A DNA stretch of 5,314 nucleotides from Hydrogenothermaceae bacterium (GTDB taxonomy: Bacteria; Aquificota; Aquificia; Aquificales; Hydrogenothermaceae). Within the stretch, counting starts at the first letter, position 1; each line of letters starts with the position of its first letter. The stretch covers positions 1 to 5,314 of the forward strand of contig WFXI01000015.1 in NCBI GenBank assembly GCA_015490675.1, read 5' to 3'. Both the position numbers and the translations under genes were made by a program. Under the pieces are notes generated by a model. That model searched no databases. It was not told the origin of the DNA and worked only from the letters and a program-made list of their open reading frames with translations. Positions 1 to 5,314 of this stretch are shown in pieces.

Positions 1-2201
1 ATATAAACATCTGGTAAAAAGTGCATTTCTATCTTTACAACACCATCTCCTTTACAGGCTTCACATCTTCCCCCTTTTACATTAAAAGAAAATCTTCCTG
101 GTGTGTATCCCCTTAATTTCGCTTCAGGAGTTGCAGCAAATAAGGCTCTAATGTGGTCAAATACTTTTGTGTATGTTGCAGGGTTAGAACGGGGGGTTCT
201 TCCTATTGGTGACTGGTCTACATTTATAACTTTATCTATATATTCCCAACCTTCTATTTTATCGTGTTTCCCTATGTAATCTACTCTGTATCCAAATCTT
301 TCTTTAGAAGCTTGCCACAAAATATCGTAAATTAAAGTAGATTTTCCACTTCCAGAAACTCCAGTTATTGCAACAAATAATCCTAAAGGAATTTCAACAT
401 TTATATTTTTAAGATTATGCTCTTTTGCACCTTTTATTATTAATTTTTTTTCAGGGTCAGGTTTTCTTCTTTGTTTTGGAACAGGGATTTTTAGCTTTCC
501 ACTTAAGTATTTTCCTGTTAAAGAGTTTGGATTATTTTTTATTTCTTCTGGCGTTCCTATAGCCGTGATTTGACCTCCATATACCCCACTTCCAGGACCT
601 ATGTCTATTATATAGTCTGCCTCTTCTATTGTTTCAGGGTCGTGTTCTACGACTATAACTGTATTATCTAAATCTCTTAAACTTTTTAAAGTATTAATTA
701 ATTTTTCTGTATCTCTAGGATGTAATCCAATAGATGGTTCATCTAAAACATATAAAACTCCACTTAGCTTTGACCCTATTTGTGTTGCAAGTCTTATTCT
801 TTGTGCTTCTCCTCCTGATAAGGTTGTGGCAGTCCTATCTAAAGTTAAGTATTCAAGGCCTACATCTATTAAAAACCCAAGCCTTTCTTTAATTTCTTTA
901 ACTATCTTTTCTGCAATTATTTTTTCTTTCTCAGTTTTTGGTTTTTTTTCATAGTCCAAGAAAAATTCATATGCCTGTCTTATATTTAATCTAACAACAT
1001 CCCATATATTTTTACCATTTACAAGTATGTAAAGAGCCTCTTTTCTTAACCTAGACCCATGACAAACAGGACAAACAACTTCTTTTATGTATTTTTCTAA
1101 TTCAGCCTTTTGTTTTTCATTTTCTATTTCTAGGTATTTTCTTTCTAAATGTGGAATTATTTCCAGTAGTAATTCATCTTTAACTTCGTCTGGTAAATCT
1201 TTAAATTTTGTAAATTTATTTATCCCGTGATAATAGATGATATCGTAGATAATTCCTTTTATATATTTGAAATAAATACTTTCGCTTATTCTAAAACTCT
1301 CTATTACTGCTCTATTTTTATCTATTAGCCTATCTATATCTATTTTATGAATTACACCTAACCCCTTACATTCAGGACAGGCTCCATAAGGACTGTTAAA
1401 AGAAAACAATCTAGGTGAAATTTCAGCAATAGAAAATCCGTGCTCAGGGCAGGCAAACTTTTCACTAAAAATAATATCTTTATTTTCAGATAAATTGTTT
1501 ATAACAACAAGCCCATCTCCAAGTTTTAAAGCCTGCTCTATACTATCGGTTAATCTACTTCTAATACCTTCTTTTATAACAATTCTATCTACCACAATTT
1601 CTATTGTGTGTTTTTTATTTTTTTCAAGTTTTGGAACTTCTTCTATTAAATAAACCTCTCCATCTACCCTGACACGGGGATAACCCATTTTTTGGATTTT
1701 ATCAAAAATATCTTTATGTTCCCCTTTTTTACCTCTAATAATTGGTGCAAGTATTTGGATTTTTGTTTTTTCAGGAAGTTTTAAAATCTGTTCCACTATA
1801 TCTTCTGCTGATTGTGCAGTTATTGGTGAATTACATTCAGGACAGTAAGCTTTTCCTACTCTTGCAAATAAAAGTCTTAAATAATCATAAATTTCTGTAA
1901 TTGTTCCAACAGTTGAACGGGGATTTTTTGAAGTGGTTTTCTGGTCTATTGCAATAGCAGGGGATAGTCCTTCTATACTATCTACATCAGGCTTTTCCAT
2001 TAATCCTAAAAACTGCCTTGCATAGGCAGAAAGACTTTCAACATATCTTCTTTGTCCTTCTGCATAAATCGTATCAAATGCAAGAGACGATTTTCCAGAA
2101 CCAGAAGGCCCTGTAATCACAACTAGTTTATTTTTAGGAATTTCCAAATCTATATTTTTTAGATTATGTTGCCTTGCACCGTGGATAATTATCTTATCCA
2201 A
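1..2201 (-). CDS. uvrA: UvrA, excinuclease ABC subunit A (C-terminus beyond the window)
   Basis: UvrA is the DNA-damage sensor of nucleotide excision repair, a dimeric ABC-type ATPase that loads UvrB at lesions. The visible 733 residues contain a first Walker A (GPSGSGKSS, 31-39), a UvrB-binding region with APII and KGEH motifs, a zinc-module pair (CPEH 251-254 and CPEC 275-278), CPVC at 377-380, ABC signature LSGGEAQRIRLA (461-472), Walker B with DEPSIGL (487-493), a second Walker A (GVSGSGKST, 614-622), and the start of the C-terminal zinc finger (CEAC 713-716) up to HFLPDVY. About 200 residues are missing off the left edge, including the second signature and Walker B; UvrA is usually about 920-950 residues. 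The start is TTG at 2201, because an in-frame TAA lies two codons upstream and GAGGT (2207-2211) sits 5 nt before it. The peptide then begins MDKIIIHGARQHNLKNI, as UvrA does. No LexA-type box or convincing promoter was found upstream. Confidence 0.97.
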   Translation of the reverse strand, partial: MDKIIIHGARQHNLKNIDLEIPKNKLVVITGPSGSGKSSLAFDTIYAEGQRRYVESLSAYARQFLGLMEKPDVDSIEGLSPAIAIDQKTTSKNPRSTVGTITEIYDYLRLLFARVGKAYCPECNSPITAQSAEDIVEQILKLPEKTKIQILAPIIRGKKGEHKDIFDKIQKMGYPRVRVDGEVYLIEEVPKLEKNKKHTIEIVVDRIVIKEGIRSRLTDSIEQALKLGDGLVVINNLSENKDIIFSEKFACPEHGFSIAEISPRLFSFNSPYGACPECKGLGVIHKIDIDRLIDKNRAVIESFRISESIYFKYIKGIIYDIIYYHGINKFTKFKDLPDEVKDELLLEIIPHLERKYLEIENEKQKAELEKYIKEVVCPVCHGSRLRKEALYILVNGKNIWDVVRLNIRQAYEFFLDYEKKPKTEKEKIIAEKIVKEIKERLGFLIDVGLEYLTLDRTATTLSGGEAQRIRLATQIGSKLSGVLYVLDEPSIGLHPRDTEKLINTLKSLRDLDNTVIVVEHDPETIEEADYIIDIGPGSGVYGGQITAIGTPEEIKNNPNSLTGKYLSGKLKIPVPKQRRKPDPEKKLIIKGAKEHNLKNINVEIPLGLFVAITGVSGSGKSTLIYDILWQASKERFGYRVDYIGKHDKIEGWEYIDKVINVDQSPIGRTPRSNPATYTKVFDHIRALFAATPEAKLRGYTPGRFSFNVKGGRCEACKGDGVVKIEMHFLPDVY

Positions 2202-2206
2202 GTTTT

Positions 2207-2211
2207 ACCTC
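2207..2211 (-). promoter_or_regulatory. Shine-Dalgarno site of uvrA
   Basis: On the minus strand GAGGT precedes the TTG codon at 2201 by 5 nt. It supports this non-ATG start, since a TAA stop lies in frame immediately upstream and no other start is possible nearby. Confidence 0.75.
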
Positions 2212-2257
2212 AATCTATCAGTCTTTAAATGGATTTTTATTTTAACAAAAATTATTC

Positions 2258-2289
2258 TTGACTAATCCTTTTTTTAAATTTACTATAAT
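2258..2289 (+). promoter_or_regulatory. Candidate sigma70-type promoter of the RiPP operon
   Basis: A -35-like TTGACT (2258-2263) and a perfect TATAAT (2284-2289) lie upstream of the precursor gene. The spacer between them is 20 nt, longer than the usual 17. If TACTAT (2281-2286) served as the -10 instead, the spacer would be 17 nt with a poorer hexamer. Transcription would begin near 2296, giving a leader of only about 20 nt before the start codon. The long spacer could mean a weak promoter that needs an activator; this is inference. Confidence 0.55.
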
Positions 2290-2298
2290 GCATAGTAA
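2280..2298. promoter_or_regulatory. 19-bp inverted repeat over the -10, candidate operator
   Basis: TTACTAT (2280-2286) and ATAGTAA (2292-2298) form a perfect 7-bp inverted repeat around a 5-nt centre (AATGC). It covers the -10 hexamer and the probable transcription start, where a bound repressor would block RNA polymerase. The size suits a dimeric winged-helix regulator. The sequence does not match the Fur, PerR, CueR or CopY operators I know, and no regulator gene is in the window. Confidence 0.4.
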
Positions 2299-2303
2299 TA
2301 ATC

Positions 2304-2310
2304 TTGGAGG
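2304..2310 (+). promoter_or_regulatory. Shine-Dalgarno site of the precursor gene
   Basis: TTGGAGG contains a strong GGAGG (2306-2310), 8 nt before the ATG at 2319. It decides the start of the precursor gene: an in-frame TTG at 2304 is part of this ribosome-binding site and would put MEDFA in front of a typical MKK signal-peptide start. Confidence 0.8.
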
Positions 2311-2318
2311 ATTTTGCT

Positions 2319-2639
2319 ATGAAAAAAGGAATTTCAGTTGTTGTTTCTACAATTTTAGGTGTTTCAGCTTCTAGTATTGCTGATGAAGTTGTAAGTTTTA
2401 ATGAAGGAAAAGTATCTGATAGCAGATATATTCTTGCTTCTGCAGATGAAATGACTTGTGGAAAAGAGATGAAACAAAAAGTTCAGGAATGTAAAAAAAT
2501 GATGAAAGAAATGAAGTGTGGCTCTGAAATGATGAAGGAAATGCAAGAATGTCAAAAAATATTGGAAAAAGCAGGTGAAGGTAAGTCTAAAGATAAATCA
2601 AAAGAGATGGCTTGTGGTAAATGTGGTGCAATGATGTAA
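2319..2639 (+). CDS. Cys/Met-rich secreted RiPP precursor (HvfA/BufA-like)
   Basis: This 106-residue peptide is the likely substrate of the DUF692 enzyme encoded next. A Sec signal peptide is clear: K2-K3, a hydrophobic stretch at about 4-20, and a likely cut after S-I-A at 21. Residues 22-44 form a spacer. The remainder is rich in Lys, Glu, Met and Cys, with six cysteines (47, 58, 67, 78, 99, 102). Residues 45-64 and 65-84 form a 20-residue tandem repeat, MxCG[KS]EM...QEC, with ten residues between the two cysteines of each unit. A third MxCGK occurs at 97-101, in a CGKCG tail. HvfA and bufferin precursors likewise have a signal peptide and modified cysteines, but this one lacks the repeated EGKCG motif of HvfA and is not obviously DUF2282 (BufA1). 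Copper or other metal binding is inferred from Cys/Met content and context. It starts at ATG 2319 and overlaps the enzyme gene by 19 nt. Confidence 0.82.
   Translation: MKKGISVVVSTILGVSASSIADEVVSFNEGKVSDSRYILASADEMTCGKEMKQKVQECKKMMKEMKCGSEMMKEMQECQKILEKAGEGKSKDKSKEMACGKCGAMM
2451..2570 (+). repeat. Two in-frame tandem repeats in the precursor core
   Basis: Two adjacent 60-bp units (2451-2510 and 2511-2570) encode related 20-residue segments. Shared residues include M45/M65, C47/C67, G48/G68, E50/E70, M51/M71, Q56/Q76, E57/E77, C58/C78 and K60/K80. The codons have diverged, for example TGT-GGA against TGT-GGC and CAG against CAA. This suggests an old duplication held by selection on the protein. 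A short third copy (MxCG) is encoded from 2607. Confidence 0.8.
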
Positions 2640-3454
2640 TTCAAGGAGCAGGTTTAGGATTAAGAAGTTCATTTATTGAAGAGATATATAACTACGAAGA
2701 AAAACCAAATTGGTTTGAAGTTTGTCCTGAAAACTGGATAAGAAAGCAGGGATATTTAAGAAGTTTATTTGAAAAAATAAGGTCAGATTTCCCTATAGTT
2801 TGCCATGGATTATCTTTGTCTATAGGTAGTCCTGAAGACTTAGATTTTAAGTTTTTGAAGGAGTTAAAGGATTTTTTAGATTACTATGAAATTGAAATAT
2901 ACTCAGAACATTTAAGTTTTTCAAAACTAAATGGAAAAAATACATATGACCTTTTGCCTTTGCCTTTTTCTATAGAGGTTGCTGATTATATTGTTGAAAA
3001 GATTAAAATTGTTCAGGATTTTTTAGGCAGACAAATAGCTTTGGAAAATGCATCTACATATTTGGTTTTGTATAAAGAAATGGAAGAAACAGAGTTTATT
3101 TCTTATATTGTAGAAAATTCAAATTGTAAGTTGCTCTTAGATATAAATAATGTTTATGTAAACTCTGTTAACCATAATTTTAATCCATACTTCTTTATTG
3201 ATAGTTTAAATCCAGAATGGATAAGCTACTATCATATTGCAGGACATAAAAAACTAAAAGATGATTTGCTTATAGATACTCACGGAGAAAATGTATCTGA
3301 AGAAGTGTTTAATCTTGCAGAGTATACTTTTTATAAACTTGGTAGTAAACCAATTTTGTTAGAAAGAGATAATAATATTCCTCCTTATGAGGAGTTATTA
3401 AAGGAATACAAAAAAGTAAAACTACTGGCAGAAAAATATGAAAAAGTCCATTGA
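2621..3454 (+). CDS. DUF692/UPF0276 MNIO enzyme (HvfB/BufB-like)
   Basis: This 277-residue protein is a MNIO-family enzyme: a cytoplasmic TIM-barrel oxidase with two or three irons that modifies cysteines (or, in other members, Asp/Asn) of a partner peptide. Nearly every family signature is present in order: GAGLGLR (9-15), FEVCPENW (32-39), HGLSLSIGS (62-70), SEHLSF (95-100), LLPLPFS (111-117), LGRQIALENAS (135-145), LLLDINNVYV (171-180), HIAGH (205-209), DTHG (219-222) and ERDNNIP (248-254). Likely metal ligands are H62, H97, E142, D174, H205, D219, H221 and E248, assigned by family pattern. The length is typical and the protein looks intact. The start is fixed, since an in-frame TAA (2618-2620) abuts the ATG. 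There is no good Shine-Dalgarno, so translation is probably coupled to the precursor gene it overlaps. The exact modification cannot be read from sequence; oxazolone/thioamide (HvfB) or thiooxazole (BufB) chemistry is the closest precedent. Confidence 0.93.
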   Translation: MWCNDVIQGAGLGLRSSFIEEIYNYEEKPNWFEVCPENWIRKQGYLRSLFEKIRSDFPIVCHGLSLSIGSPEDLDFKFLKELKDFLDYYEIEIYSEHLSFSKLNGKNTYDLLPLPFSIEVADYIVEKIKIVQDFLGRQIALENASTYLVLYKEMEETEFISYIVENSNCKLLLDINNVYVNSVNHNFNPYFFIDSLNPEWISYYHIAGHKKLKDDLLIDTHGENVSEEVFNLAEYTFYKLGSKPILLERDNNIPPYEELLKEYKKVKLLAEKYEKVH

Positions 3455-4136
3455 TATTTTAAAGAGCTTTTTTACTTCCCTTTATTCTGATGAAAATAGT
3501 GAAAATTTTCCTCAAGAAAGATTAAACATATATAAGTCTTTGATTTTCAATAATATAGAAGATACATGTGCAAAAGCTTTTCCTATTACAAAGCACATTC
3601 TTAATGAAAATTGGAATAACCTCATCAAAAACTTTATTAAAGAAGAAAATCTATCTTCTCCATATTTACAGGATGTTCCTTTTGAATTTTTCAATTTTTG
3701 TAAAAATTTTGAGGGTTTGGAGGATTTCATTACAGAACTTATGTTTTATGAACTTATTGAACTTGAAGTTTTTAACAAAGATATACCTTTAGTAAAAGCA
3801 AATTTTTCTTGGAATTATGTATATAGACTTTCAGAAACAGCAATTTTGAAAGAATTTTCTTATCCAGTTCATAAGCTAAATGAAATAGGAATAGAGAATT
3901 TGAAAAGACTAAAGGGAAATTTTCCGTTGATAATTTATTTAAATCCAAAAAATTTTGATGTTGAGTATTTAGAGATTACTAAATTTTTATTTGAGATTTT
4001 AGAAAAAATTAATGAAGATTCTCTAAAAAATATCGTAAATACTGTTTGCAGTAAAAATAAAATAAGTTTTGAGGAGGTAAAACCTCCTCTAGAAAAGTTT
4101 TTTAAATTATTGATTGATAGGAAAATTATTGTATAG
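3438..4136 (+). CDS. DUF2063 (HvfC/BufC-type) MNIO partner protein
   Basis: This 232-residue protein is the accessory partner of the DUF692 enzyme. In the HvfBC and BufBC systems such proteins bind the precursor and form a complex with the oxidase. The N-terminal DUF2063 domain (about 5-115, once labelled putative DNA-binding) shows RLNIYKSLI (28-36), AFPITKHIL (47-55), SSPYL (73-77) and FYELIELEVF (103-112). A second domain has YPVHKL (142-147) and LIIYLNP (164-170), which I associate with HvfC-type rather than the shorter BufC-type proteins. No signal peptide or membrane segment is seen, so it should be cytoplasmic with the enzyme. It overlaps the enzyme gene by 17 nt and has only a weak ribosome-binding site (GGCAGA), consistent with coupled translation. 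Sequence is more diverged than in the enzyme, as usual for this family. No DoxX-like hvfD or exporter gene follows; argG converges 2 nt away. Confidence 0.87.
   Translation: MKKSIDILKSFFTSLYSDENSENFPQERLNIYKSLIFNNIEDTCAKAFPITKHILNENWNNLIKNFIKEENLSSPYLQDVPFEFFNFCKNFEGLEDFITELMFYELIELEVFNKDIPLVKANFSWNYVYRLSETAILKEFSYPVHKLNEIGIENLKRLKGNFPLIIYLNPKNFDVEYLEITKFLFEILEKINEDSLKNIVNTVCSKNKISFEEVKPPLEKFFKLLIDRKIIV
4071..4089. terminator. Candidate bidirectional terminator hairpin inside the DUF2063 gene end
   Basis: GAGGAGGT (4071-4078) and ACCTCCTC (4082-4089) form a perfect 8-bp stem with an AAA loop, GC-rich for this AT-rich region. On the plus strand a T6 run (4098-4103) follows after 8 nt; on the minus strand a T-rich stretch follows (AAAACTTATTTTATTTTT). 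It lies about 50 nt past the argG stop codon, so it could end argG transcripts and, less canonically, the operon transcript. It encodes EEVKPP (212-217), so a coding origin is possible. Confidence 0.4.
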
Positions 4137-4138
4137 AT

Positions 4139-5314
4139 TTATTTTTTGTTAGCCCTTGCAAAAACCTTTAAAGGTAATCCCCATACTTTTGTAAAGTATT
4201 CACCTGCTTTATGGTCAAATTCATCTTCTGGTGAATATGTTGCAAGGTTTTCAAAGTATAAGCCGTTTGGTGATTTTCTACCAACTATTGTTGCACTACC
4301 TTTATATAGTTTGAATTTAACAACTCCATTAACTAATTTTGCTATTTCATTTGTAAATGCATCTAAAGCTTCTCTTAATTTTGAAAACCAAAGTCCATTA
4401 TAAACAAGGTCAGCATAAGGTTGTGCTATATGAGTTAATTTATAATGATAAGTAAATCTATCTAAAACTAAACTTTCAAGTTCATCATAAGCTTTTATTA
4501 AAATAAGACCTGCAGGTGATTCATAAACTTCTCTTGTTTTTATCCCAACAAGTCTATTTTCTACCATATCAATTCTTCCAACTCCGTGTTTACCAGCAAT
4601 TTCATTTAAGTCCCATATTAACTTCCAAAGCTCTTTATATTCTTTTCCATTTATAGAAACTGGTAAACCTTCTTTAAATTCTATTTCTATATATTCTGGA
4701 GTATCTGGTGCTTGTTCTGGATTAACAGTTATTTCAAATGCATCTTCTGGAGGTTCTTGCCATATATCCTCTAATGGTCCTGCTTCTATAGCTACTCCCC
4801 AAAGGTTTCTATCATAAGAGTAAGGTTTTTCTTTTGTTGCTTTTACAGGAATACCGTGTTTTTGAGCGTATTCTATTTCTTCTTCTCTAGATTTAAATTC
4901 CCAATCTCTAACAGGTGCTAAAACTTCAATATCAGGGTCTAAAGCCCATACAGATGTTTCAAATCTAACCTGGTCATTTCCTTTTCCTGTTGAGCCGTGT
5001 GCTACATAATGTGCATCATATTTATGTGCAAGTTCTACTAATTTTTTAGATATTAGTGGTCTAGACAATGCAGAAAGTAATGTATATCTATTCTCATATA
5101 AAGCTCCACTTCTCATAAGTGGCATACAGTATTCCCTTGCAAATTCTTCTTTTATATCATCAACTATTGCTTCTACCGCTCCAGAAGCTTTAGCTTTTTC
5201 TGGAATTTCGTCTAATTCCTCTCCCTGTCCAACATCTGCAGTATAAGTTATAACTTCAAAGCCTTTATCTGTTAACCATCTAACAATTACTGAAGTATCA
5301 AGTCCTCCAGAATA
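4139..5314 (-). CDS. argG: Argininosuccinate synthase (N-terminal tip beyond the window)
   Basis: ArgG joins citrulline and aspartate using ATP to form argininosuccinate, the penultimate step of arginine synthesis in the cytoplasm. The reading frame is open to the right edge and begins inside the ATP-binding loop YSGGLDTS, so only about 5-12 residues and the start codon are missing; 391 residues are visible of a usual 400 or so. Other signatures are TADVGQG, the substrate-binding HGSTGKGNDQVRFE (visible residues 106-119), a KPYSYDRNLWG segment, YADLVYNGLWFS, LYKGSATIVGRKSPNGLY, and the C-terminal YSPEDEFDHKAGEYFTKVWGLP. An internal ATG at 5125 is not the start, because conserved ArgG sequence continues upstream without a stop. 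The stop codon at 4139-4141 is 2 nt from the stop of the converging operon. Confidence 0.97.
   Translation of the reverse strand, partial: YSGGLDTSVIVRWLTDKGFEVITYTADVGQGEELDEIPEKAKASGAVEAIVDDIKEEFAREYCMPLMRSGALYENRYTLLSALSRPLISKKLVELAHKYDAHYVAHGSTGKGNDQVRFETSVWALDPDIEVLAPVRDWEFKSREEEIEYAQKHGIPVKATKEKPYSYDRNLWGVAIEAGPLEDIWQEPPEDAFEITVNPEQAPDTPEYIEIEFKEGLPVSINGKEYKELWKLIWDLNEIAGKHGVGRIDMVENRLVGIKTREVYESPAGLILIKAYDELESLVLDRFTYHYKLTHIAQPYADLVYNGLWFSKLREALDAFTNEIAKLVNGVVKFKLYKGSATIVGRKSPNGLYFENLATYSPEDEFDHKAGEYFTKVWGLPLKVFARANKK

Noticed and set aside
2282..2287. Minus-strand TATAGT as a uvrA -10 element
   Set aside because: There is no -35-like hexamer at a suitable distance; that position falls on the complement of the precursor's Shine-Dalgarno site.
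2280..2298. Palindrome as a Fur, PerR, CueR or CopY operator
   Set aside because: The half-sites do not match the GATAAT, TTATAAT, ACCTTCC or TACA-type consensus; only an unnamed operator can be proposed.
2304..2318. Possible TTG start adding MEDFA to the precursor peptide
   Set aside because: These bases contain the GGAGG ribosome-binding site, and the ATG at 2319 gives a normal MKK signal peptide at correct spacing.
2364..2555. Minus-strand open frame of 63 codons opposite the precursor gene
   Set aside because: Its Phe/His-rich product is the antisense image of Met/Lys/Glu codons, with no ribosome-binding site or recognisable family.
3512..3792. Short open frames on both strands within the DUF2063 gene
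   Set aside because: They overlap a clear family member in its real frame, and their products resemble nothing.
3438..3800. DUF2063 protein as a DNA-binding regulator
   Set aside because: The old family label says putative DNA-binding, but the DUF692 operon context and known HvfC/BufC role favour an accessory modification protein.
4146..4403. Plus-strand 85-codon open frame opposite argG
   Set aside because: It is the antisense of the conserved ArgG C-terminal coding sequence.

Overview
This is an AT-rich window of chromosome. Two housekeeping genes, both cut by the window edges, flank a small three-gene operon that looks like a metal-related RiPP (ribosomally made, post-translationally modified peptide) cassette. 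Codon use is strongly AT-biased, with AGA for Arg and ATA for Ile. The protein style of the ArgG and UvrA homologues is compatible with a low-GC thermophile such as Sulfurihydrogenibium or a related member of the Aquificota (Hydrogenothermaceae). That placement is from memory of family style and is tentative.

Layout. Positions 1-2201 (minus) hold uvrA, the ATPase subunit of nucleotide excision repair; its C-terminal roughly 200 residues lie outside the window. A 117-bp divergent intergenic region (2202-2318) carries a sigma70-like promoter, a 19-bp palindrome over its -10 element, and a strong Shine-Dalgarno site for the plus-strand operon. Positions 2319-2639 encode a 106-residue Cys/Met-rich peptide with a signal peptide. 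Positions 2621-3454 encode a DUF692/MNIO (multinuclear non-heme iron oxidative) enzyme, and 3438-4136 encode a DUF2063 (HvfC/BufC-type) partner protein. The three genes overlap by 19 and 17 nt and are probably one translationally coupled operon. Positions 4139-5314 (minus) hold argG, argininosuccinate synthase, lacking only its first few N-terminal residues. It converges on the operon with a 2-nt gap.

How the genes work together. In the bufferin (BufABC) and HvfABC systems, the DUF692 enzyme uses iron and O2 to modify cysteines of a small precursor that carries a Sec signal peptide. A DUF2063 protein assists in precursor recognition. The modified peptide is then exported and can bind copper. 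The same arrangement of genes and signatures is present here. The precursor differs from the forms I know: it lacks repeated EGKCG motifs and instead has two 20-residue repeats of the form MxCG-x9-C plus a third MxCG at the C-terminus. This operon is the part of the window most likely to be novel. Its metal, its modification and its role are inferred, not shown.
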